Source of the DNA: Artemisia argyi
Taxonomy: Eukaryota; Streptophyta; Magnoliopsida; Asterales; Asteraceae
Direction: 5' to 3'
Assembly (NCBI GenBank): GCA_030686995.1
Contig: CM060692.1
Span: 126,681,796 to 126,745,795 of the forward strand
Length of the DNA: 64,000 nt
Shown: positions 45,101 to 56,179 of the stretch, piece by piece
Position numbering within the stretch: position 1 is the first letter of the stretch
Layout: the number at the start of each line of letters is the position of its first letter
Made by a program: the position numbers and the translations under genes
Notes under the pieces: model-generated
Seen by the model: only the letters and a program-made list of their open reading frames with translations
Database searches by the model: none
Told to the model about the DNA's origin: nothing

Positions 45101-48100
45101 TGTAACACCCCAACCCGAAAATGCTAAAGTGTAACATTATGGGGTCAAATCAGAACATAAGCAAGCGGAATACATTAGTAATACAAGGTTCACAAAACAG
45201 TTCTAAAGAAAAGATAAAGGACTAATTCTAAACATTTCAACTTCCAAACTAATTACAAACTAAGAACCAAAAGGGAATATCTAAGTCTATTCTCTAATCC
45301 ACGGAAAGCTATCAACAGTGTAGTCCACTAAGAGCTCCTAAGCACTCTTCGCCCAACCCAACTTCCTTCTAAAACCTGCCGCAGGAAAAGAAATGCGGCT
45401 GAGCTTAAAAAGCCCAGTGAAAAGATATAAACAAACAAAAGCTAATAACAAAAGGGAAACGAAAGTGAATCCAAAATGAATCCAAGCAAACCTGTTGAGA
45501 CGAATATCAAAGAATATGGAACATATGATAGAATAGACAGAAAACGATCAAAGGGAATACGTATAAGGAATATCAAATGAATCAAAAGAAAATGAAACGA
45601 ATCATAAGTGTAAGCAAATGAACTAAGGAAAGCATAAGTCAATAACAATAAAGAAGTTAGAAAAAGAAGGATCACATATACAGTAGAAGTAACAGAAATG
45701 CCCAACAATCGTATACCAAATTGTACATAGAGTAGCTAGCTCGATGTACCAAATGTGAAATGAAGTGTATTGCACACACATACCCATTCACCAAATTCAA
45801 AACGAAACAAAGTACCTAGGATGCATCCATACGCCCCCTACAAAACAGATATATATGCACAAAGCTCTAGGCTAAGTAAACATATACAATAATAAATATA
45901 GGCCTGAATAGCTAGCTTAAAGGGAACGTTGTGGACTAAAACCCACCTCCACAGATAGTGTCAATACCACTGGTGCATCAATGGCAAGGCCATGGACTCC
46001 CCATGACTGGCTACAAATTAATCAAATAATGGGCAACAAATAGGGCATAGGAATGCTATAAGAATAAGAATTATAGCATGCAACAAAAAATCAAGCAAAT
46101 CCTAACAGAAATGGATCAATCAAATATGGATCATATAAGGGATCATAGCAATGGTTCAAGTTAAAGGTCCAAATCAAAGATTCATATCATGAGGTTCAAA
46201 TCAAAGGTTCATAATAGCAAAAGGGTTCATAGAAAAGGTTCAAAATTTGAAGTTAAATAACCAAAAGATGTTAAAGAATGTCATGAGGAATCTTAGATAA
46301 TAAAATATATTAAGGACTTTTAAAAATTATTTAAAACCTTTTTATCGTAAAAGTATTCCTTTCAAAACACATTTCATAAAAGTTGTTAAAACCTTCATAT
46401 AAAACTGACATCGTATCGTAATCACATAAATCATTTCAAAAATAGTTTTTCTCAAAAGTCATCAGGTTATATCTTTAAAAGGGTCTTCGTACAAAATCAT
46501 ACTATCAAATGAACCAAGGATATCATGCGTATAAAGATCAGAAATCATAATAGTGGCAATGGAACGGATCATGAGTCATAAGAAACCTTACTGAAAGGTT
46601 AGAATATTTGTACCTTAGACCGCAAGTGCAAGCATAACAGAAACATAAAGATTGGAAGCAACTCCTTCTTCAGCAGATCTACACGAATTAATGATCATCT
46701 TTATTATTCAAATGCTCGTTTTAAATCAGATTACCCCTTTTAGGTTTCTTTCTATTTTTAGAAACTTTTCATTTTTAGTAACTTGCCAAAATAGTAAGTT
46801 GCCACTTTAAGTAACCTTAACCTTAACCATTTTTAATAATTTTCCTGAATTTGTAAGTTTCCCGATGTAGCATGATTAACCATTTATAATTACAATTAGT
46901 TAGGTTTAAGTGCTCAACATAGTTATTATAATAGCTTAGAGTTTACTTATGGCAATCCATAATATTTTAAGGTTAAAAGTGTAATTATCATATAAACCAT
47001 AATTTAGTATTAACTAATATTCAAAACATGCAAATCTTCCTCTCTTCGTGTTACATAAACATGCCGAATCGATTCGCACCCTTTTATATTATATTAAGTC
47101 GTAACACACATTTATATAAAGATTTAATCATTAAGATCTTTTCAAATAACAAAACTCTTATAGCCTTTTTGAACAAAAATTCCATTCGTGGTTTCTATCT
47201 CTTCCTGTTATACCATTCGAAAAAAATGAAAACCCTACAAAAATTCCAGTCGATTCCTTATTTAACAAGACGACACGTTATCGTTTTAAAAGAGGTCAAA
47301 AAGAATTGAACAAGGTTTTACCAAGACCTGTATTCGATCCAGATTCAACACACACCACGCAAGGTTAACAGCCGATTTCATTATTTTATGTGATTCCCTT
47401 ATGTCTTAAGTTTATTCGAGTTACACCAAGCAATGAGTTACTAATTCTGTTATACATATAGTCGAATACTTATAAGGTTTTATTCCAGTTTAGTCGAGCC
47501 ATACAAAGGAATAAACAATGCACCCTCTACAAGATTTTATAGTCAAATAAAACATGCATACAGCTGATTATATAGATGCATTTATATAGATGAATTCTTG
47601 TTATTATATGCGACTTAGCAACATGATTTTATGTAAAGTTAATATGCTTTCATGCAAAGTTTAATATGGCCGATTTAACATGCACAACAACATGGTCAAA
47701 AGATCATAATCTCGACAGAAATAGAAATATGGAAGAGGTATCGAACAAGGCTCGAAGAGTTACCCTTGAAGCATGTAACAGGAAAGAAACAAAGACACAA
47801 GTCGAGTACCAATCCGTACTCAATCTGAACAGCAGCAAGACCTTCGAACCACCAGAATAAACCCACGTTTGAACCTTCTTTTTCGACCAGCAATACCCAC
47901 ACACAATCACTCCGATAAACAAACCACAAAGAGCCTCTTTTGCTTGCTTTAAACGAGCAGACTTGGAAGGAAAAAGAATGTGGCAGCCGAATCCTTTTTT
48001 TCGTTTATAGGTTTTGAGGGTTTAGTTTGAGAGTTTTGTGTTTGTAAAATATATGTCGTGTGTGAGTAATACAAGGTGGGATTCGGCATATAACAACCGA

Positions 48101-48466
48101 ATGAGAGAAAACGTGTGAGACTTGGAGCCAAAAAGGAAAGAACCAAAAATCAAGGGATTTACTAGAAGGTTTACCAAAGATAACTATATCACAAATATAG
48201 ACCATATTCAAAATTAAATTAATGTGTAACAATACATATAGTTCGGCTAGGAAAAAAAGAAAACGTGACATATATTTTAAATGTGTACAATTGTGTTTAA
48301 CATAAATCTTAATATTCTCATCACGTATATATGTTCAATTATTAACGTATTAAGTACTTAGGTTATAATCGGGATGCAATGTCTTAAATATTTAAACGTA
48401 TTTTATAAATTCGAGTTCAAGGATATTTTAGGTATTTTACGCGTTTAGAAAATCTTGGGTTTTACA
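45101..48466 (-). repeat. 5' LTR of the chromovirus derivative
   Basis: Uninterrupted 3366-bp LTR, TGTAACACCCC to GGGTTTTACA. It has the same length as the rejoined 3' LTR and differs by roughly 1% by eye. Small frames inside are mirrored in the other LTR and are not supported. Confidence 0.94.
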
Positions 48467-48471
48467 CAAAC

Positions 48472-49345
48472 CCTTCTTTCTTCCATGTTTCAGTAAAGAT
48501 AAGTACTCCAATTCAATATGTCTATGTATTGTTTGATTATATCTTATGTGTATCTTTTGTTTAAAATGTTAGGCTAGGCTTTTATTGTGTTTGCTTAGAT
48601 GTAGTGAAACCTAGATGTTGATTATTGGTTGATTGTTTGTTTATAATTGTTACGGATGATTGTATTCGATGTTAGGCTTAAGAAAACTGGCAGACTTCCA
48701 ATGGTAACTTGCTTGAACGTCTTAAGAAACATGATCGGAGGTGTACTATGATTTTCGGTTGTATTTAATGCGTAAGAGAATTCTAATGATCCCATGTTAG
48801 GAGCTTCTAATGGCTCGATATAGGAGTGATGTAGGATCTTATAGAGTTAGGGGATATTGTACACGACCCTACGACTGGTATTAGGGAATATAACATGTCA
48901 TCCATGCAATTGTAACAAGCTAATCAACCGGTAAAAGATATCTAGGGAGTAATGAAATCTAAGTAAACACAACTTTTATCATTATTGTTTCCACCACATT
49001 AATAAATTAGTTTAATTTTCATTTCTTTTATTTTATTTTGATTGTGTCTTAGTTTATTGGGTTAGTTGGCTATCAACTAATTCCGCCCACTCCTTCAAAA
49101 CCCGAGATTTTACTTGCTTTCTATAAAATATAAAAATACAAAAAGAATCATCCTTCACCTCTAGACCTAGTTTAGTAGGCTTTTTAATCCTAGCGACACT
49201 ATTCCTGAGTTGAACGATCAATCCCCTGGTACTTGTCACTATACTATACTACAACGATCAGGTACACTGCCTGGTGGGGGTTGTAAGCTTCTCAAGATCC
49301 CTTGAGAGGTAAAACCTGTTGCGAGGGCGCAATTCCCACGTATCA
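48472..49345 (+). repeat. 3' LTR of the TGACGGCGTCA-LTR element, right part
   Basis: It continues the LTR after the chromovirus insertion and matches 19384-20270. It ends CCCACGTATCA, directly before the CAACT target duplication. Confidence 0.92.
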
Positions 49346-49722
49346 CAACTATATTCATTACCTTTATTGGTGTCCCAGATGCACGCAGAGTTTCAATAAT
49401 GGCCGGGTCTTGAGACATACGCAAAACATTGAAGATAGACATCAGCTTTTTAGCGTTAAAACCATCCATTGCTACTTTGAAAGCATATTTTTTACCAACA
49501 CAGTTGGTAATCTCATGTGGGAAGATACCATTCTCCTCAGACTACGTATCATTAAAAAAAAGTTTTATAAAGTTTTATAACAGTTTATATAGATTGTTGA
49601 AGCTCATGAGTATATATGAGTGTACCTTTCCATACTTATCAAGGGCTGATCTACCCACAATGGCCTGAGCTTCCTCGTTAAAAAAGGACAATGATATTAT
49701 TGTCTTAGAACTATTATTTCCA
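49346..49722 (-). pseudogene. RPA1-like gene, two upstream exons (C-terminal OB-fold)
   Basis: Minus strand. One exon (about 49722-49626) reads ...IISLSFFNEEAQAIVGRSALD, with a GTACAC donor. The next (from 49541) reads SEENGIFPHEITNCVGKKYAFKV followed by FNVLRMSQDPAII, and is cut by the transposon at 49346. The pattern F-N-E-E-A-Q-x-I-V-G then N-C-V-G-K-x-Y-x-F-K-V resembles the C-terminal DNA-binding domain of replication protein A large subunit and related plant RPA1-like proteins, which bind single-stranded DNA. The missing next exons are at 18416-18727. Whether it was a normal gene or an RPA1-like gene from a Helitron cannot be told from these pieces. Confidence 0.6.
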
Positions 49723-49984
49723 CTTTTCATATACGTAACACTTGATCGGATATTTGATACAAAAGTTTTAGGGCTAATAGTTGCTTTGTGTGTGAGGTGT
49801 CTTATCTTTCAGTTTTTAGCTCCTAATGACTGGAGGATGATATTAATTCACGTACGATTGTGAATTTAGTTAACAAAAATATGGGTTTTGATTTGAATAT
49901 TTGTTCTTGATGTGTTTATTGGTTTTTATATTAAAAGGAAATAACCGATATAGAATTTATTGAGGAAGAAGATGGGGACAATTT
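49723..49984. other. Host sequence between two insertions
   Basis: This probably is an intron or upstream part of the RPA1-like gene. I could not identify a further exon. Confidence 0.4.
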
Positions 49985-51405
49985 TGTGGAAAACTAGAAG
50001 GGGGGTTGAATAGTTTACCGCTTTTTCTATTCTTATTTAGCTTAAATATCTTTTACGTTTGCTTAAAGATATAAACACAATGTTATATGTTTGATTCTTT
50101 GAAAAACTTTTTATGTAGATATCAATTCTAACTTTACTAGTTTCATACATTGAAAATCTTTGCTTGTAATAATCTTAACTTTGCTTGTTTAGTTATTAGG
50201 AAAGCTTTTACTTTTGTTTGAAGATACAAACACATCTTAACTAGTTTAGTTTTTTGAAAAGCTTTATATGTAACTTAGCAATTCTAACTAAATAACAACA
50301 TGTAATAAGCAAAGATAAAGAAAGAAACGATCAAACCACAACACGATTGTTTATCGTGGTTCGGCTACAAGGACTCTTTTTCCTTGCCCTACATCCACAC
50401 CCCGAGTTTCCAACTCGAGAGTTATAAGCACTAATCAACAAGCTCCTTTCATCGGCGGAGAAAACCTTTACAACATCGCTTACACTTTTACCGACACTAA
50501 GCTAGATGTCGAGTTCTTTTACAAGGGTACAACCACTCCCGTTCGTCGCTTACACTTTTACCGACACTAAGCTAGATGTCGAGTTCTTTTCCAAGGGTAC
50601 AACCACTCCCGTTAGTTCTTTTACAAGGGTACAACAACTCCTGACAAACTACGTATTTTAAGGCCTAAAATACTAACCACTTACTTCTATATACATGACA
50701 CACATGAAGTATAAACTACCAAAGCTTATACATGACCAAGCTACCAAGACTTGCAACTTTAGAGTTGAAGCTTGTAACTTCTTGAATGATCTTGTGAAGT
50801 CCCTTGCTACATAAGAGAATCACAAATCAAAAGGTTACTGAGTTAGTTGAGAGAGTGTGTGAATATATGTCCTTAAAGGGTTACCAAAAACTAATAAATG
50901 GTTTGGTATTTATAGCAAACAACACTGCAGGTCTGGCGGATCAGGCGGACCCCTCAAAAGGGTTTCGCCCGTGTACCTCCAGGGTACCACCAGGGCTGCA
51001 GTTGGTTTTGCAATAAATCTTGCAAACCAAACAAGGTCTTGTCTCATAACTCCTAGCAACAAAACAATGTCACATCTCATAATAACAAGTCAAATACAAA
51101 GCTTGCAAGCAACAACAAAGTTAGTCAAACACATTTCTTTCCATAAATGCATAATGACAAAACTTGCCCTAAATGTGATGTGACCTTACTATATTAAGAA
51201 ATAAATATGATGTGACAAGACTCATTTTAGTTTAAGAAGTAAAAACAATGTTTTGTTTAAAAGGAAATGTTAACCTTAGTTAAACAAGACTTAAACACTT
51301 AAAGTGATGATTTACTTATAGCTAAACTTCATACTTTGTCATTAACAAAACTTAGCAAAGATCGTAAAATATAAATAACGTTTTTAGGCGATATTTGTAT
51401 TAACA
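49985..51405 (-). repeat. 3' LTR of the SIRE-like derivative
   Basis: It carries on the minus strand a TATA box (TATAAATA, plus positions 50907-50914), a GC-rich GGCGGA/TCCGCC block just upstream of it (50934-50999), and a tandem duplication of about 68 bp (about 50480-50615). The small frames inside are duplicated in the other LTR and not supported. Confidence 0.93.
50480..50615. repeat. 68-bp tandem duplication in LTR
   Basis: Two units with the phrases CGCTTACACTTTTACCGAC and GGGTACAACCACTCCCGTT lie head to tail, and a shortened third half-unit follows. The same duplication is present in the other LTR at about 59750-59890, so it predates insertion. Confidence 0.85.
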
Positions 51406-52276
51406 ATCTCCCCCTTTTTGTTGATGACAAAACATAAACTTTATTTATAAGTAAGTCACTAGTTTTAGTATTAAGTCTTATAAAGTTAGGTATAAAAACT
51501 TGTTTTTGCTAAGATGATGTGATATATATAAAAAAAATTTTGAAACAAGTTTATATCTAAATTCTCCCCCTTTTTGTCGAAACAAAAAGAAGAGTAGCGA
51601 AGCGGAAGTAACCACTTGCTCCCCCTTGGACGATACTCCCCCTAAATGGAGTGCCAAGAGATAGGACATGGATTTTGAACCTACAAGAAAAGGTTAGTTG
51701 TTGCACAAGATACCAAGTCATGAAAGCATTTTAGGTTTAAACACAACTAAGAGTTTTAAAGTGAAATAGTACAACACTCATGCTCCCCCTTGAATATTAC
51801 TCCCCTAAATGGAGTATCAAGGAAGGAAAACATGGAAAATGAACCTACAAAAAGAGAGGTTAGCTTTTAAAGCTCAAGATTTATGTATGGTATCATAACA
51901 AGGTATAGTTCACATATCATACCTAAATGGTCAACAAACAAAGAAAACCTTGTAGTGTAATGAACTTCATTTCATGTAAAATTTAGACTTCTTAAAATGT
52001 CAAAGACAAGAAATTTTGGTTACACTATCCTACCTCTAGAAATAAAGAAAAAGCTACAAATAAGCAACGACCATAAAAAGCTACAAGGAAATCATCATTT
52101 TCCTTTGTGAGAAACATTTTCCAAAAACAAGGATGGGGTTGTTTAAAGATGAAAATGTGAGTTGAGGGTTGTAGCGGGTTTTATTTTGAAAGGTGAGAAG
52201 GTGACTTGGTTTTATTTTGTTGGTTTAGATGAGAAACATTTTCCAAGAGAAACGGTTTTGTTTCATTTTGGAGACA
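51406..52276 (-). other. Non-coding 3' tail with serial polypurine tracts
   Basis: On the minus strand the true polypurine tract lies at 51407-51420. Further GGGGGAG-type tracts lie near 51565, 51620, 51638, 51783 and 51802. Serial polypurine tracts before the 3' LTR are reported for the SIRE/Maximus copia lineage, which supports that assignment. There is no credible frame. Confidence 0.7.
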
Positions 52277-53338
52277 CTAGGGTTGAGGTGTGTGGGATAA
52301 GGATTGAAGAAGATCCAAAATGTGGTTTAGTATAAACCTCATTTCTTCGGATAGTTCACGAATTTCCCTTCGACACCCTTCACTAATGTGAGCGGTTTTT
52401 TCGCAATGATTGCAATCATGGCGGGGAAAATTTGGTGGAAGGGTGGTTTGATATGTTGGTAGTGGATGGTTTGAACTTGAAGGAGCAAAGGTGGAAGGTT
52501 GAGTAGTGTTTTTGCTTCCTTCATTTGTTGATTGAAGTGTTGTTTGTAAAACCATGATATGGTTGATTTGAGAGTCAACCATACGTTTGAAGGCATGAAG
52601 GTGGTTTAAATGAGTGTCAATCTCATTATGATGGTTTGGAGGTTTTTCCCACATGGATGCTTCTATTTTCTTATAGGAAGAAAATAGGGATTCAAATTGT
52701 TGGGAAGGTTCTTGTGGTGATGGTTGTTGTTGTGGTTGATTTTGAACAAAATGGCGGAAACTTGTTTCACCGGAAGGATTGCCATGAAGATCTTTGTAAA
52801 TTGGGTGAAACACAAATGATTGTGAGTGGGTATGACCTTGATCATTTGGAAAAATGGATGGTTTAGCATAACGGTAAGCCAACCGTTCTACTAATGATGG
52901 TTGATGGGGTTCATCATCTAGTTGCTCACTAGGTTGTTGTTGGGTTTCCATTTGTGCAATGGTGTCAAAAAGTGACAAAGATGGTTGACTAGATGATTTG
53001 GGTGATAAGTCTTCTAAGGTTTCCAAATAGGGTAGTGGTGATGTTGGAGGTGTATGGAAAAGTTCCATTGGTGTAGGTGTTGGTGATTGAGGTGATGGAG
53101 TTTCAAGATTAAGCAATTCTTGAAGGGTGATTACATTGGTATTACAATGTGTTGGGGATTGTGTTGAGGTAGTGAGATTTGGGTAATTTTGGATGGGTGA
53201 AGAAATGTTAAGCGAAGCATCACTTGAGGAAGATGAGCTTGACTTGACGGTTTTGTTAAAACAACAAGGTTTAACACTAATCCTATTTATTCTTGAAAGG
53301 GATTTTGATGACTCGGATGATGTGTTAGATTTGGTCAT
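52277..53338 (-). CDS. Unknown Ser/Pro/Gln-rich protein with CCHC motif
   Basis: A 353-codon open frame from an ATG at 53338. The N-terminus is Ser-rich and basic. A long central part is rich in Pro, Ser, Thr and Gln (including QQQPSPQEPSQQ) and looks disordered. Near the C-terminus CNHCEKTAHISEGC fits the CX2CX4HX4C zinc-knuckle spacing, followed by a short amphipathic helix. On the minus strand a TATAAAT lies about 80 bp upstream (plus 53419-53426) and a GGCGGA block about 500 bp upstream. The zinc-knuckle suggests nucleic-acid binding, but the rest does not resemble any Gag I know. Confidence 0.65.
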   Translation of the reverse strand: MTKSNTSSESSKSLSRINRISVKPCCFNKTVKSSSSSSSDASLNISSPIQNYPNLTTSTQSPTHCNTNVITLQELLNLETPSPQSPTPTPMELFHTPPTSPLPYLETLEDLSPKSSSQPSLSLFDTIAQMETQQQPSEQLDDEPHQPSLVERLAYRYAKPSIFPNDQGHTHSQSFVFHPIYKDLHGNPSGETSFRHFVQNQPQQQPSPQEPSQQFESLFSSYKKIEASMWEKPPNHHNEIDTHLNHLHAFKRMVDSQINHIMVLQTTLQSTNEGSKNTTQPSTFAPSSSNHPLPTYQTTLPPNFPRHDCNHCEKTAHISEGCRREIRELSEEMRFILNHILDLLQSLSHTPQP

Positions 53339-53840
53339 TTTCAAAGGTGTGGTTTTGATGTTTTGAGAGAAGAAGTTTTGATGGTGATGGTGTGATTTGA
53401 ATTGTTGCCAACTTTCAAATTTATAGGATGAAGAAGATGTTGAATAGAGTGTTTGGATTTAATGTTCTACCATTCAAGGATTGAGGTTTCAAATGATTTA
53501 CAAAAATTTCATGAATATGTCAAATCAATGCATGTCATTCCAATAGAATGAGGTGGAGTGAAAGACCAACAAAAGCACTCAATGCTTTGTGATCATGGGA
53601 TGTGATTTGTTTGAAAAATGTTTCAATGGTTTTGAAGGATCCTTTGAAAGGGTTCCTTGGGTTGGTTATGTTTGAATTTGAATTTTTGGAGGGAAGTGTC
53701 TTCCTAATTGTTTTAGTGAGTGAAAGTAGTTCTAATATGGTTATTGAAGTTAATTGAAGATGTTTCTCACTTAGGATAATGGTTTTGACACATTACAAGT
53801 TTTGGACTTAAGAAAAATGGAAAATTTTTTTGCAGGTGTC

Positions 53841-53970
53841 TGGCGGATCCCTCAGAATACACTGGCGGAACCCATTTGAGGGTACCGCCTGGTCCGTTGG
53901 GCCAATTCTGGAATTCCCAGAAAATACACTGGCGGACCCCAAATTTGGGTACCGCCAGATCCGCCAGGGG
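53841..53970 (-). promoter_or_regulatory. LTR-type GGCGGA/GGTACCGCC block, upstream of the CCHC gene
   Basis: Two hairpin-like units (GGCGGAACCC ... GGGTACCGCC and GGCGGACCCC ... GGGTACCGCC) occur in tandem. The same type of block lies just upstream of the TATA box in both LTRs. Here it precedes the start of the 353-codon frame by about 500 bp on the sense strand. Confidence 0.55.
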
Positions 53971-54326
53971 TAAAAAATTAGGCAGTCCGCGTTTTTGACC
54001 CGCGAGACGATTTTCAAAATTTTCGAATACTCCTAAAATCAAAAAGATAAGGTATTACTGGTTAGGCAATGCAAAAATTAGACATGTAAACATACCTATC
54101 ATGGGACTTTGACCTTGAGATCGAGGATTTCACTATACTTAGTAAGAATTCCCATAAGCATAGAAAAGATGACAAACACCTTAAACATTGTCATTATGCA
54201 TAAAAGTTCATACAAACATAATCCAACAAACATAATAAACCATGAAAGTGAAAAACACATAATTCACGTAGTTTTAATACAAAGACGATTCTAAAGCATT
54301 CTTATGCCAAACGCTCCTTAATCTTC

Positions 54327-54773
54327 TCACAACCGGTCTATCTTCTTTTTGAGCTTGTTTAGGTACCTTCCAAAACACTTGAACATTCCTTTGGTTTGCT
54401 TGAATTCTTCGGAAGCATTGTCAATGATGGGGAGAGCTTGAAGGTATTCTAAAGGAGGTAACTTAGAGTTGGGAAGTTTATCATCCTCGCTCATTCCGGA
54501 TGATGATGATGATGGTGTAGGTGATCGAGTACGTTTGCCCTTATTTTTGTAAACTCGTTTATCACTTAGGGGAACGAAGGTGTGAGGAACGAGAAAATAG
54601 TCAAGGCGTATTCCATCTTCGTTAGGAGAAATGGGCGACATTGCTCTAAAGAGGCGGGTGAGAAGCATTCCATATGGAAGAGCGGTTGTTCCGACCAAGG
54701 ATATGTCGGCCATTCTTTTGGCTAGGTAGTAGGCTAAGTTGAAGGGTTGACCAGTGGAAATGCTATAAAGCAT
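54327..54773 (-). pseudogene. Second part of the plant-transposon-type ORF
   Basis: About 148 codons. It begins LYSISTGQPFNLAYYLAKRMADI, a conserved phrase style of plant retroelement-associated proteins of the 'ATHILA ORF-1 / putative plant transposon protein' kind. A Lys/Arg-rich segment and a Ser/Pro stretch follow, then a basic C-terminal helix (FGRYLNKLKKKIDRL). It overlaps the upstream frame by 11 bases in a different frame. The sense continues across the overlap, so a single-base loss probably split one gene of about 370 codons. Confidence 0.6.
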
Positions 54774-55434
54774 GTAGCATAGGCATGTGGATGTGATCTC
54801 TATTTCCTATGGTACTTATGACGTTAGCCCTAAGAATTTCTTCCCACTTCTTAAATTGTGGTTTAAGCTCATTGAGCTCCATACCAAAAGGATCCTTATC
54901 TACAGTATTCCCCGAACGGTTCACCCTAGTGGTAGAGGTTCTAACAAAGAGGTGTTCCTTAATAGTTTCCTTACTAGCAAGAGGTGTATCGTATGGATAA
55001 AAACGATCAATAGTATCAAGACTTGAAATGGGCCACTTATCCGTGTAGAGGCAAGTTCCCTCATTTGGTACACCAAGAATTATAGCTAAGTCTTTTAAAT
55101 CTATATCATGTGATATTTGATTGGTTGTGAAGTTTAATGAAATCCTACCACCAGCACATGAGGAAAGGTTTACGGTTGCATAAAATTCCAAGATGAACCT
55201 AGGACAAATGGGCTCATCTATATCAAGGAGACAATCAAAGTGAATTGCGGCAAAGTTTTGGTGAATAGATGTTCCTTCTAGAAAGGATGGATCAATGGTT
55301 CTACCTTCGTGAACATAGCGTTTTTCTAATGCCTTAAAGGTTTCTACTTGAACCGAGTTGAGACCTTTGGTCATATGGTGTTTGGGCATGTATTTAAGGG
55401 TTTCTTTGTGATCGGATTTGTTTGCGGGAGGCAT
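54763..55434 (-). pseudogene. First part of the plant-transposon-type ORF
   Basis: 223 codons from ATG (MPPANKSDHKETLKYMP). It includes an HFDCLLDIDEPICPRFILEFYAT segment, an ILGVPNEG segment and the ending GNRDHIHMPMLHAL. The order of these pieces is that of plant retroelement 'ATHILA ORF-1 / putative plant transposon protein' domains, whose function is unknown. I recall the family only by its general pattern. The start follows a TTTTCTAG acceptor by eight bases, consistent with a 5'-UTR intron. Confidence 0.6.
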
Positions 55435-55442
55435 GTTGATTC

Positions 55443-55961
55443 CTAGAAAACATAAAATTGTATGTTAATGACTTTTAACAACGAGGATGTTCTAATATAT
55501 TCTTATATGCAAGACAATGTGAAGATATGGTTATCTTGACTCATTTTGATTCCTAAATCGTTTTGTTATGCAAATTTTGTTGTAAAAACAAAAGATAACC
55601 AACACTCTCCTAATTGAATGTGTCTTCGATTGAATGTACCCGAAAATACATATTAGTTATGTATCCCCTTTAGCATTCAAGAGATAGTATGCAAGTGATG
55701 TTTAAATGATGTTTTTCATTTGTTTTAACAATGAGGTGATGAATCATGTTGCAATTAGAAAAATAATGCTCTTGGTGTGTTTGGTAAATCAAAGTAACAA
55801 TGAAAAGATACATTCTTAATTAATGAAATACATAAATGACTAGCCACCAAGTTTTTCAAGAATCATGAAGTTTTATGCAAAAGCCCTAAGATTCTAGTTA
55901 ATGATTGTAAGCAAGAATGTTATAATTAAATTAAAAATGCAATTGTGATTAGAATACTTAC
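55443..55961 (-). other. Predicted 5'-UTR intron before the plant-transposon-type ORF
   Basis: On the minus strand a donor (CTCT/GTAAGT) is followed 519 bp later by TTATGTTTTCTAG, eight bases before the ATG. The AT-rich interior has no frame. This is consistent with a spliced subgenomic transcript, but only RNA data could show that. Confidence 0.45.
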
Positions 55962-56109
55962 AGAGTTAGTTGGATTGGAAGAGATTGGATTAGAATCCCT
56001 AAAATTCGTGAGAATGTGTGTTTTAGAAAGGGTGATGCTGTTTGAAAGTTTTTGTTAAGATTTAAGAGGGTGTTTGGTTTTGAGATTACAAATAATACAT
56101 TCTGAGGTT

Positions 56110-56176
56110 TGGCGGACCAGGCGGAACCAAAAAATGGGTTCCGCCCGTATGGTCTGAAGGTACCGTGGGTTCTGCA
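56110..56176 (-). promoter_or_regulatory. LTR-type GGCGGA block upstream of the plant-transposon-type ORF
   Basis: On the sense strand the order CTGCAG, GGTACC, GGGCGGAACCC, GGTTCCGCC, GTCCGCCA matches the LTR block (51000-50934) part by part. The following ~40 bp also resemble the LTR's TATA region (ATTATTTGTAATCTCAAAACC here, GTTTGCTATAAATACCAAACC there). A 'CAACTAACTCTGTAA'-like word follows in both. The block is therefore probably a duplicated LTR promoter. The TATA box itself is degraded here. Confidence 0.55.
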
Positions 56177-56179
56177 GGG

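Larger units (their letters stand above)
24344..48466 (-). mobile_element. Tekay-like chromovirus derivative with eroded pol
   Basis: The LTRs start TGTAACACCCC and end GGGTTTTACA on the plus strand, and both are 3366 bp once the nested Athila is removed. The target duplication CAAAC is present at 24339-24343 and 48467-48471. The primer site lies beside the right LTR and the polypurine tract beside the left one, so the element runs on the minus strand. Its interior is only 3331 bp (41770-45100), with pol reduced to stop-filled remnants. The LTR termini and the sequence before the polypurine tract (AATTTCGCGGACAAAATTTT) are typical of Tekay/Del chromoviruses. Confidence 0.9.
18816..49345 (+). 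mobile_element. TGACGGCGTCA-LTR element (Athila/Tat-related, non-autonomous), outermost of the nest
   Basis: The 5' LTR (18816-20270) is followed by a tRNA-Asp-type primer site, one broken ORF, a ~2.4-kb non-coding stretch, and a 3' LTR interrupted at 24343/48467 by the chromovirus. The target duplication CAACT is intact at 18811-18815 and 49346-49350, so both ends are exact. There is no protease, RT or integrase. The sequence after the ORF (GGCTCGTGACTCG ... GGGAGGCAACCCA) resembles the 3' end of Athila pol regions (compare 4530-4580 on the minus strand). I therefore read it as a deletion derivative of the Athila/Tat lineage. Confidence 0.88.

Noticed and set aside
54787..55026. Plus-strand frames opposite the plant-transposon-type ORF
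   Set aside because: Antisense shadows; coding similarity is on the minus strand.
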